DNA of 64,000 nucleotides from Cloeon dipterum (lineage: Eukaryota > Arthropoda > Insecta > Ephemeroptera > Baetidae), in NCBI RefSeq assembly GCF_949628265.1, contig NC_088787.1, forward strand, positions 6,500,501-6,564,500. The letters are read 5' to 3'. Positions within the stretch are counted from its first letter, which is position 1. Every line of letters starts with the position of its first letter. The notes beneath the pieces were generated by a model, which was not told where the DNA came from, searched no databases, and saw only the letters and a list, made by a program, of their open reading frames with translations. A program made the position numbers and the translations under genes. Below are positions 25,901-37,900 of this stretch, piece after piece.

Positions 25901-28900
25901 AGCAATAAGGCGTAAAAAACATGGTGTTTTAAATTGCTGAGCTGAATTCTTCAAAAATTTAACTAGAATTTTTAATTTCTACATTTCAAATCAATAAATG
26001 TAATTTTTAAAATTTGGTAAATGGACTAAAATCGATCTCTTTATCCGGAAAATAATCAAAGATTTATTTTTAACTCTTGATTTTCCTCTCAGAATGCCAA
26101 ATTTTCAGTCTAGAGTAATTTTGGAACTTAGAAATCAAAGTTTATCTCCTGCTGACTTTTCAATTAATATGTATTTTGACCACCAAAAGTACCAGAGTAA
26201 CTGGAAATCTTAAAATTCACTTAAATGCTAGCAATCTAGAACAAAAAATTGCAAAATGTATTTTTCAGTTCTAAAATCGCTACAAAATAAAAATTTAACG
26301 TTTTATTCATTTATTCAATTAATCGCTTTTTACAGTGATTTTTTAACAGTAGTTTTATAAAATTTACACTTTGTACTGAAAAAAATAAACTTTTAAATGT
26401 TATTTCTCTATTTTATTTTAAATAATAGATTGCTAGACACCAATGATTATTATATTCCGTACCCGAACAACGTAAATCTTGAACTCTACCAATGACGAAT
26501 TTTTCAATTTCCGTTCCCGCAAAAATAATAACAATTATTACAGCACTTTTGGAGCCGAAAAATTATAATTTTGATCGATAAAAATTCGCAAAAATATCAG
26601 CTTGAGAAAGACCAACATTTATCTCTGCATGCTTCGCAAATCCCCGAATTTTTCCGGAAAAAATGCATTGCAAAAAACGTTTTTACGGGTTTTTCTGCAA
26701 TTTTATACATTTTTCTGACACACACATGCTTTTTTATTGAAGATCAAAAACTCATGATGGATAGTCAAAAGTAGGGATTTTACAAAATCAGTAAAAAAGC
26801 CTCAGGTTTCACCAAGAAACTGAAAATTTTTGGCTCGAAATATGACTTTTTTGGGTTTAATTCGGGAAAACCCAATTTTGATTTTTTCCAGCTGTATTTT
26901 TGCGCAAAAAATCCGAGGTAAATTTTTGCGCATTGAAAAATTGGCAAACCCTGCTTCTCTGGGATAATTAAATTAATTATTTTTTGTACTTAACCGTCTT
27001 CTTAATTAATAGACATACCAAATTAATTTTTTCCCACCAGTCTTTGAATTCCACGGCTCCTAATTAAATTAATGAAATCCCAGCCCTTTTGTAATAAATT
27101 TCTTTCCGTCCGGACTTTCGGCTGGTGGTCGTTCCAAATTAAATTTGCCCGCCGCGCGCAGCAAATACATATAATTCTTGTCTCTGGTGCCAAGGGAGGT
27201 GTTGAGTAATCGCGGACATGGGGGTGAAATTAATGCCGGCGCGGCTGACAAAGGGCAATAATTAGAGGCGTCGCCGGCGCACAAAGAGACAAAGTGACAC
27301 CGAGCTGCGGCAAACAGGTCTCTGTTTTGTGTCACCAGACGCTGCCGCGCGCGCGGATGGATCATGCTGGCGCGTAATTATGACGGCACTCATTCACTCT
27401 CTCTCTCTCTCCATTGCGACACTTTTCCATTTAATAGCAGAGGCCGAGGTTATATATATGGCACCCGCATTTTTGTGCGCCGAACCGCTGCGTTTGCCCA
27501 GAGATAAGTTGTGTGAATGTTAGGAATTTCTTTATCAATCGATTTGTCACCCACGTCAAAACATCCTCGCTTGACATGCTCGAAGCTGGGGCTTTCTTTA
27601 AATCAGGAGGTTTTCAACTATTTATATTAAAGGATTCAATGGTCAATTCTATGCTTGGATTAACCTGCTTTGATTTTTCTGGAGTTGTGAATTTTTTATG
27701 TTTCTTTTTCCATTATGATTTTGAAAAAAATTATAATGCGTACGAATTTTACTATTAAGTATATTGATTAATATGTGACACTTTAAATTAGTGATTTGAC
27801 AGATTTCCTATTCTCTATTCAACGCGATTCACAAACAATTTTAAAGAATCATCTTAATATAATCACAGGAATTCAGCAACATCGATGAAGATATGATCTC
27901 TGTTGAACCAAATTGACTTGCGACTGTAGTATTTATTAATTTTTATAATGCAACAATTTTCCGCTTTTAATAATTTTATCAAAAAACATAAAAATTACGC
28001 ATATAAATCAATATTTAAAAATATAAATAAATTAAAAATTATACTTTGTTATATTTAAAATTAAAACGTTGATTTTAAAATTTATAGATTGTGGTTATTC
28101 CCAATGTTATCGGTGACTAATATGAAACTGTTGTTTGTTTTTGTGTGTAGGCGGAGGAGCGTGAGCGAGCAGCAGCAGCAGGCGGCTCAGCAGCAGCAAG
28201 AGGAGTCGTTCGCGGCGCGGCAGGCTCTGCAGGTAAACAATCATTTCAAATTACAAAAAAAAATATTAATTTAAATTCCTGTTTATCAATATTATTTTAG
28301 TCCTCACCCTAATACTAATAATAATTGGGGAGCTGTACAATTTTGATGGGTTTTGTGTACAGAATTTCAAATTTTATAGTGACTTAATTTTGTAACAACC
28401 TGAACCCGTCAAAAGAGCTTTATTTTATTTTTCAATAAAATTTAACGCTTGAAGTTCTCGGATAAAATGACAGTTGCGTGAACTACTTTGAATCAAATTA
28501 GTATAACTTTTCTCTTATCAAACATGATTTTCAACGAGATTAAAATTTTAAATACTGCATGAGTCAATTAATTTTCTGACTCATAAATCATTGACTCGAT
28601 ATCAAAACAGGTAATTAATTTCGTCTCGTTTTAGTAAAATTAGTCAAGTGATTTGATTAATTTGACGATTGCACAGTCTTACCACGAAAGGAAAGATTTT
28701 AATTATCCTATAAGCACAGTTTTTAAATTTTTTTTTAATTAGTTTTTTGGAAATAAATCTCAGTTTTGTTAATTTATTTTGGCAATGATTTTTAGTAAAA
28801 TTTCCAGCTAGGAAATCAGCCAGTTGATCGATATAGGGGAGAGATTTTAAATTTAATATATTTATTTTCACGCACACGTTTAATGATCTCGTTGAGCCAA

Positions 28901-31900
28901 AAGTCGTACCCCAGTGGCCATCCACGTTGCCACCACGAAACCTCGTCCGTGGATTTTACGTGGATGAATTCCACGAACCTATTTTGCCATTTTTTCTAGT
29001 GCACTCGTTTGGAAATACTTTCCCTTTCGATATTTGACCATTTTTGAGCAGATTTAGTTTGAATTTTTGGGTTTTTAGGGCAAAATTAACGTCCGTGGAA
29101 CTCACGTGGATATGATCCCCAATTTCCCAAATTGAGTTTTTGAAGCTCTTTTTGTGCCTAAATTATCGGTAAATGAATTAAGTGCTCCTCTAAAGCTATT
29201 TCATTTAATTTTTTCTTAATTTTTTTTGTAAATTTTACTTCGTGGAAGGGTCTCCGTGGATGCTCCGTGGATGTTCCGCGGACGATCCACGGAACTCCGT
29301 GGATGCTCCGTGGAACTTACGTAGATGATCCCCAATTTCACCAGTCATGTTTTTCATTACTCTTTTGTGTCTAAATTATCAGTAAATGAATTTTAAGTGC
29401 TCATCCAAAACTAGTTTAGTTGATTTTTTTAAATTTTGTAAAATTCCCCATCGTGGAAAATTTTTCGTGGATGCTCCGTGGAACTCACGTGGATGATCCC
29501 CAATTTCCCTAAATCGTGTTTTTAATTCACTTTTTGTGTCTAAAAATTATCGGTAAATGAATTAAGTGCTCCTCCAAAGCTAGTTTATTTAATTTTTTAT
29601 TATTTTTTAAAATTTTACTCCGTGGAAAAGTCTTCGTGGATGCTCCGTGGAACTCACGTGGATGATCCCCAATTTCCCAAAAGCATGTGTTTATAATCAA
29701 TATATGTGTCTGAATAATAATCGGTAAATGAATTAAGTGCCTCTCCAAAACTATTTTATTTGATTTTTCTTTAAAATTTTGTGTAATTTCACTTCGTGGA
29801 AAGGTCTCCGTGGATGCTCCGTGGATGATCCGCGAATGATCCACGGAACTCTCTTAACGCAAAAATGAAAAATAGCATGTATTTGAAGCAAATTGTTCAG
29901 TTCATGAGCTGCCCCTTTTCGCTTTTTTAAATTCATTGGTCATGTCATTCTTGTTTAAATTTCTAAATTTTGGAAATTGGTTAAGTGTCCGTGGAGTTTT
30001 CGTGGATGAATCCCCGGACACTTAAAACATTTTTGGTTCGTTGGTATTTCCTATAGGTACGTTAAATTGTTAGTATTATTTAATAAACCATCATCAAAGT
30101 TAATTGCTAGCTCAGAAAACTCAATATTTCCAAATATATTCTGAAATCTACACTCGCCACCTCGCCAGAATAGCCGCAGCCGTGTTTCAAACTTTTGAAA
30201 AGCGCGCGCACTCTTACTGGCCGCAGCAAGCCAATGAGCGCTGCCGCTTGCCTGTTGCTGTTTGTTGACAGACGACCGCGAGCGCGCGGACGCGCGAGCC
30301 GAGCGCAACGAAAAAGCCGTTGGACGACGCCGCCGCGTAATTAATGTCAGTTTTCGGCCACAATTTCGCCACTAAGTCGACCAGCAATGTTCTTAAGTCG
30401 GTGATTGCAGTGAAATCCGAATCCTGTCCTGTTCAACCCTCCCAGCAAAGATGCCGCAAATCAAAGGTAAGGACTTGGAATTATTTATTTGTTACGTCAT
30501 GTTCTCGCCGCTGTTTTAAAGTTCAACTACATAAATATAGTTAATTCAGTTGGTTTTAAGCCAATTTGTTCCGTTGTAATTAATTATCTGGCCGTGTTTT
30601 TTGCAGACCTGTGCCAGAGGCTGACTTTTTGTGTGACAACAATGCAACTCGAGCAAGCTGTGTCCTGAAACTTTGCGATCCCCACACACTATGTAATGTA
30701 ATTATTGAAAGGATGTCTGGTTTGCAGCTGAAGTGCAAGATCAATACAAGCTAACAGGTACACCGACACCAAAATTATCATTTTACATATATTTACAATC
30801 ATCCTCTCTATGTCTGTGTCTGTAGGCTTGTATACTCTGGCTGCGGCAGATCAGGCCGACGATGTCAAGACACGGTCATGGATGGGAAAAGCTTCCAGCA
30901 CGATGGATTCCAGCCTGCACTGAACTTATGCTGCATTTTCCAGGTAATCAGTTAAATTTTTTGCGCAATAATGAACATGAATACTAACAATTTTAATTTA
31001 TTTTTCAGTCTTAAATCTGCTGGTGCTATTTATGACTCGGATGGAATCGACGCGACTTCGGAGCTCAAAGACGAATAGCTTACATAATTATGTGACAGGA
31101 CTTCTGATTGCTGGACCACAACTTTGACGAAGATTGAGTGGTTCATGTGTAATTTTGTTTTTAAGTGAGGCTATTTTTTAGCTAAATTGTTATATTTTAT
31201 GTATAGAGAATTCATTTTAAGGCTGATAGCTATTGCATACACATACCTGTGTTCACTGTAATGTTGATATTAAAATTAAATTAAATTCCAAACATTATTT
31301 TAGTGAATACAGGTATGTGTGCAATAAATTTATGTTTAAGCTGACATTCATTCATTGAATTTTCTTTGCCAGAAACGTTTAGGCAGCTGGAAATTTTAAA
31401 TTAAATATTTTTGATAGTCATTATAGGATTTAAATTTGCCATTTGTGTAAGCCTTCAGTGTTCGAAGTCGGCGTAGCCGTATATACTTCCAATTTAAATT
31501 CCCATTGACTTAAGTCAAGGATTTAATCATGCTATTTTATGGGTTTTAAATAATTTATTTTGATTCTGAGAACCTAAATCAGTTCAGCCAATCTCCGTAG
31601 AAACATGGAAATAATATTTTTATCAAATCTGACGTTTCGAAGGTGATTTGCTAGACTGACTTTTGCTTTTAGTACATCAAATCAAATCAATTAAAGGGTT
31701 TTGAATGCAGAGCGGTAAGATCGTGTGTCTTTATTTTCTCAGTCTTATTTTCTCAATTAAAAGAAACAGCTGGCACCATTTTTTGAGAGCATTATTACAC
31801 TAAGGGGTTTTCGAAGCTTGTGAATGTTACAATTTTTAAGCTTTCTTAATTAATTGTCTTGTTTCTCATAACTTTATTGACACTACTGTAAATTGATAAA

Positions 31901-34900
31901 AATTCTCTGTATTGATCTATTGTTACTGTACATGTATTGTGTCATCTTTTTGTAATCAAAATTGTATAATAATAAATAAATGAATAAATTTAAAATAAAT
32001 AAATGAATTTTATTTGCGATATTATTACCCAGAAAAATGAAACAATATCCACGAAAAATCCCCAGCGATTCCACGTAGCCGTTCCACGGGGAATCTCCAT
32101 AGATCATCCCCGTGGAATCTTCATAGACTATCCCCGTGGAATCTTCATAGATCATCCACGTGGATACCACGTATTTCGGGCGGACAATTTCTACGGGGAA
32201 TCCACGTGGATCATCCACGTGGTTTCCACGTGGGATCCGTGGATCATCCACGTAGGATCCCCGTGGAGTCCACGTGGAATGGCCACTGGGGTATTAAAGA
32301 TTGTTCAGAGTTTGTTTGTGGACTGAAAGATTCCTTTAATGATTTTGATTTTATGCTGTCCAAAAAAAGTCCATTTAAAGATCAAAATTTGTAAATTGCT
32401 ATGTGACTTTTTGAGCAGAAAATCAACCTAATCAAAATTAAAATCACCTCAGAACCAGTCCTCTATTAAAAAAAAAATAAATAAATTATGACACTAAGAA
32501 CACAAATTTCGGTCAAATTAGTGTTAAAGAACACCTGATTGAACTCCTGAGAGGAGGATGATCAATTTCAAACCCCACTTCTGTCATTAAAAACTATTTA
32601 TAATCGGTATAGAGTCTCGTAACTGTACAAAACACGGCAGAAAAAATAAAATTTGAAAATTACCCGAAATAGAAACAAATTACTTGGCGGCAATCTTTTT
32701 AAATCAATGTTTTATCAAATTTTTGTAACCTATATGGCCTTTATCCTGATTGAAAATTTGTTGCTCGTCAATTTAGCTTTCTTATAACGTCAAAAGGTTT
32801 ATTTAATTTGCCCTTCTGGAAGCCGAAATAACCGCATTTGAACGTTCGTAAAAAAATCCAAAATGAGCCCCTGTGAAGTAGGGAATTTTTTTCAGTCTTT
32901 TTGGTCTGCAAAATTTCATTAAATTTTTTTTAATGTTGCTGCGGGAATTGCTAAAATCGTGCCTAACTTTTCCTTAGTGTTCAAAGCAGCCAACAGATGG
33001 CGCCACCGTGTACTTTGGTAATAAATTTAATTTTAAGGCCCTTTTCGCTTCGATTTCAGGCTCAATCCTTCCACTGTGCATTCCTCACTTAATTTACTTT
33101 CTTTTGACGTTCTGAAAACCAAAATCGGTTAAGCCAATCGTCGTTGAATCGTGAATAACTATTTTTTGAAATAAAAAAAATCTTTTCCAGCGTTTCTACA
33201 GCGAATGGCTGGACTGATTTTGGTTTTAAGCACGTCAAAAGAAAGCACATTAAGTGAAGAATGCACCGTAGCAGAAATTGACTCTGAAATTGCAGCGGAA
33301 AAGCCTTAAAATTAAATTTATTACTAAAGTATACGGTGGCGCCATCTGTTGGCGCCTTCAAATTATGCAACTGGTGTCTTTCTTACAAAATTTTAAATCG
33401 ATTTTTTTAATTAATTAATTAATTAATTTGTGTGTGTGTTTCAGGCGCAAAACATCATGATGAACATGGTGGCCGAGTACGAGCTGGAGATGCAGCAGCA
33501 CTCGGGGCCGCACCGCGAGATGGCCGTCGACGTGCCGGACACGTTCATCGCGCGCACCAAGACGCCGCCGCGCTACCCGCCGCCCAAGCACCTGCAGGCG
33601 CCGAACGGAAATGCCGCCTCCGCCACCTCCGCGACGAAGCCGGTGCCGCCGCCGCGCGACCACCTGAGCATCGAGAAGGACGGCCGCCTGGTCAACCGCG
33701 CGCCCCCGCCCCAAGTGCCCGCCAGAGCCGTGCCTGTGCCGCCCCCGGTCGCCCCCGAGCCCGCCTCCGCTGCCGCCGCCGCAGACCGCACGCCCACCAG
33801 GGAGCAAATGGAGAGCATCAGAAAGTATCAGGTTCGTTACAACCACATGATTCAATCTTTTTTTTATTTTATAAAAATTAAAACTGCGTCCCATCCGAAG
33901 GAGGGAATTCTCTATTAAAAAAAATTTGATTTTAAATTAAAAAGAGGCAGGTTAATAAATTAAAATGTGTATCATCCGCCCCAGTCAGAATCATTTGGTT
34001 CCAGGGAACCGAAAATTTAAGCGTCGATTTTAATCGGAACTGTACGCGGGACCGTTCGGTCCTTTTTCATTACACATTCCAGCAGCAGAAAAAATTCAGT
34101 CCGATTAGACGGAAAAATTTTAGCGTCGATTTGAAAAGGGACTAAAACAGTCCGTTTTGAAGGGACTATCCGGTCCATCGTGGGACCAAAAGGTCCCATG
34201 TAAGACCAAACAATTCACCGGACCCATAAACTATATATTTTTATGTTTATTTCATACTCCGGCTCAGGAGGAAACCGTTTATTACCCGAGTTATTTTAAA
34301 TTGCACAAGAAAAAATTATCTTTAAATTAAATCTGTGGTCTAGTTTGATGTTTTTCTCATTTTTCTCTTTCACGACGGTCTAATTATTCTAAAAATTGTG
34401 GTTTTGAAATTTGTAAATGCAAGGAAAACCAAAGAAAAACTATTTAACACACTTTCTGTAAATTACAAAATAGAAAAATTGAATATTAAGTTATTTTTCA
34501 CTGATGCTCACGAAGATTTAATAGTTGATTTGAAACCAAGCTAGGAATTGAAAGGAAAAGTTTAAACAGATATACCAATTTCAACATATTTTTGAATTTT
34601 CATTAGAGGCTAGCTTGTCAGCTTTATACATTAAAAAAATTAATTTTTGAACTGAATTCAGCAATGCTTCTGCATTAAAAACTATTATCTTGGTCTTCAT
34701 GTCAAACTTGTAGAACATTTGCAACAAATCCACTAAAATAATCAGTTAAAAAATCAGTTGACTGTATTTTTACATATTTTTAATCCAAAAATAGTTTGAA
34801 TTCTAAGGCTACCTCCATACATATAAAATCCCAATTTCTGTCACTTTCAAGCAGAATTTAAAAAATATAAAAACCATAGATCATTATTAAAATAAAAAAA

Positions 34901-37900
34901 AAACATTATATTTGCAATCGATAAGATTTCTTATTTTTAATTTTATTTCATAAAATCATTTCTAAAATTTGCGGAGCTCCAGAACTTGAGCAGAAATGTT
35001 TAAATTAAAAATCAAATTGTTTAGTTTGTGTAAAATTAAACATTACCATACGTCATTAGCTTTTAATAGGACCTTTCAAAAAGAGTAAAACGAGAAAATT
35101 CATGAATAGTGATAAATTAGACATGTCTTCAGTTTCTATTACTCGTTTATTTTATTTGAAATATAATCTCTTGGAGCAAGAGACCATTGAATGGGATTTA
35201 ATAATATCATTTTTCATTGTAGATTCTGTATGAAAATTGAGATGTATCTGTAATTTGCTTTGTGAGATATATTTCAGGTTAATAATTATCGACAAATGGT
35301 TTTTAAATTGTTTATTTAAGAAATTTTTCAACTAAATTCAAGGAAAAAGAAATAAAATTATATGCGTTAAAATTATTTTAATATAAAATAAATCATAGAA
35401 ATGAAATTTTTTTTGTTTCAATTGATCATATCGTTCAAAATTTAATTTTAAATTAACTTTTACGGATTGAATACTTTTCTAACTTATAAAATAATTTTTT
35501 TAATTAAGTTATTTAATTTAGCAAAAATTGAACACAAAAAATTGTTTTACGTCAAATGAGGCACACCAAAATATTTCGCTCTAGTTTGTGTGAAACTTGA
35601 TAAAACTCCGAAATACCATTCCCAGCGCGTTTCCACACAAAATTGCCGTTTTCGCTGTTAGCCGCGTGCGAAATTGTGCATTTATTTTTCTCACTCGCAT
35701 GCTGCAAGCGGCGGGCGAGTGGCGAGTAGCGGCGGCGGCGGCGACATTCTTAGGCGAAACCATACCGCGGACCCGTGTGTGTTTCGTTCTCGCGTCGCCG
35801 TCACCGCCCGCCCGCCCGCGTTCTAAAAGCGATTTGTCGTCGGCGCCACGGTCACGTGGCGTGTCCATCGCTTGAAATTCGATTATGGACAATATTCAGT
35901 GCGGCATTCCGTGTCAAACGCAACGAAACGTGCGCATGGCAAAGGAGAAAAGGTCCATTCTCGGTCGATTAGGGCGTCCAAGTTGGTCAAAGGCGGTTGC
36001 ACGTCTCAAAACTGTCCAAAGAAGAAGAAGTTGCGCGACACTTCTGACTCACTGAACGGGGGAGCAAAATAAATAATGGTCTATTTTTGTTGCGGAACGG
36101 TTACGCCTTTCAAAACTTTAGTGGCGGAGATGTTTTCCTTATTTTTAAAAAGGAAAATGATGAGGCTTTAGACGGGAATGTTTGGTTATTTTTATTTTTA
36201 CATTAAATGTCCTAATTTTATTATCTTATTTGGATTATGAAAAAATGTTTATAAATATTTTCATTTTTGTACAGTTAAAGATGTGATTTTCCTGTCACTC
36301 TTATGAATTTTTGAGTATTATCCTGCTCCTTAAAATCAGTCATTAACGGTAACACAAAACATAACAGAGATTCAATTTCAGTATAAGTAGTAGATTATAG
36401 ATCACTAACGAGGCTGCCTATTATTATATAGGATTTTTATTTGAATGATCAAGAATTATTAATTTAAAATTACAAAAATTATAAGAAGGCCATGAAAAAA
36501 TCGGATATATTATAAAATAATTATTTTAAATATTAAATAATTATTAACATTTTAAATTAATTAATAAAACTTTAATTTAAAATCAAACAAACTCTAAAAA
36601 AGCATATTTAAAACACTGGGGTTTTAATTTGTGCGACGCGCAGATATAACGTCCGGTGGAGTATTGCGCGAAAAAACGGTCACGTGAAAATGCGTGAAAA
36701 GAACCAAGTTTTGGTCAATATTGTGTCGTATAATTTGCATTACTTTTACTAATTGTGTCTTTTGGATCGTAAAAACAATCTCTTGACACTCGTAGAGAGC
36801 TTTTTTATTTCCCACATTCAGACGCCATCTTGGATCTGCGCAGTGGGAACCAATTTTATCGCACATCTGGCCCCCGCTAATTTAAAAACAGGCTGTTTTG
36901 TATTTGTAAAATTTATTATAACTTAAAAAATGTTTATTTCTATTCGGTTTTCGAGAATATTAAACCTCCTCGCGCGTGCTGAGAAAATTGGTCTGACTTT
37001 TCATCTCCTGCTTTTTCTTCAGCTGCATTTCCTGTTATTTAAGCCGGAAATCTGCTGCTTTATTATGATATTCTTCGTGGCAATAAGAAAGAAAGAAATA
37101 GAATGCCGTCGGTGCCGCGAGACTAGAAGTGACGTTAGGTTGCTGCTTGTCGGAATATCGCGTGCGGCCCCAGTGTGTGGGAAGATTTTTCGTTTTTATT
37201 CCCGTCTCGCTTGCTTTTGTGCTTTTTCCCTTCGCACGTATATATAAGAAGAAGGAATTCGACTGCTTTTTTTGGTGCGTCGCTCGGCTATGCAAATCGC
37301 CTTCTATACGCCGCCGGTTTTTGACCGTTCCGAGAGCGAGCTCGATTTTTGATAGACGCACTCGAGTGGAATTAAAACGAACGGCTCTGCGTGCGATCGA
37401 ACCGCGATTGATCTCTCCACGGAACGGAGCAAAAACTAACAGGAAATAAATTAAAGAGATCAGCCAAAGCACGAAAAATCAGGAATTTTTGCCTTAAAAA
37501 AATAAAAATTGTTATAATTATTGTTTTAAAATTTATTTTAACGTCTGAAATTCTGTTGTTACTCAAAGTAATTTGCATTGCATCCAATTAAAAAATATTT
37601 TAAATTGGATTTAAGCAGCGGGGTCCAGATTTGTGCGACGCGCAGATATGGCGTCCGGTGGAGTTTGGCGCGATAAAACGGTGACGTGAAAATGCGCGAA
37701 AAGAAGCAATTTTTCGTCAATATTGTGACGTATAATTGGCATTTCTTGTACTAATTTTGTCTTTTGGATCGCCAAAACAAACTATTGACACTCGTACGGC
37801 AATCCAAAGAGAGCTTTTTGCTTCCCACGTTCAGACGCCATCTTGGATCGGCGCAGTGCAAACCAATTTTGTCGCACATATCTGGACCCCGCTGGATTTA

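Larger units (their letters stand above)
15584..28150. other. sdt intron 3, 12.6 kb, hosts two alternative first exons
   Basis: Mostly AT-rich. GC-rich islands occur at about 16960-17300, 18130-18450, 18600-19030, 19960-20360, 22600-23050, 24770-25260 and 27080-27500. Two of them hold phase-compatible first exons. It also carries one MITE M2 copy, four R3 repeat copies and a degenerate relative of the long-TIR transposon end (23830-24185). The open frame at 18232-19032 lies in an island but joins no sdt phase convincingly. Confidence 0.5.
28909..32291. mobile_element. TIR-bounded 3.4-kb element with CGTGGATGATCC arrays and a spliced cargo locus
   Basis: The left end CCCCAGTGGCCATCCACG (28909) and the right end reading CGTGGAATGGCCACTGGGG (to 32291) are inverted repeats. 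Each is flanked by TA, fitting a TA target duplication. Subterminal arrays of a CGTGGATGATCC-type motif lie inside both ends (28920-30020 and 32045-32280). No transposase frame is visible, so it would be non-autonomous. The middle carries a GC-rich start and four exon-like blocks. Two independent insertions that happen to face each other cannot be excluded. Confidence 0.55.
28233..33444. other. sdt intron 4
   Basis: Hosts the TIR-bounded element at 28909-32291 with its internal spliced locus, and a complete palindromic MITE M1 copy at 32980-33375. A degenerate M1-like fragment lies at 31560-31720. Confidence 0.5.

Noticed and set aside
29527..29936. Minus-strand frames with repeated [14 protein letters not shown] peptides
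   Set aside because: Translation of the 185-bp tandem array, not a gene.
31883..32326. Frames of 107-122 codons on both strands over 32045-32285
   Set aside because: They translate the CCACGTGGATCATCC repeat array, giving repetitive MDHPRG-type peptides.
33415..33894. 159-codon frame antisense to sdt exon 5
   Set aside because: Composition shadow of a GC-rich coding exon. The plus-strand frame carries ECR1.
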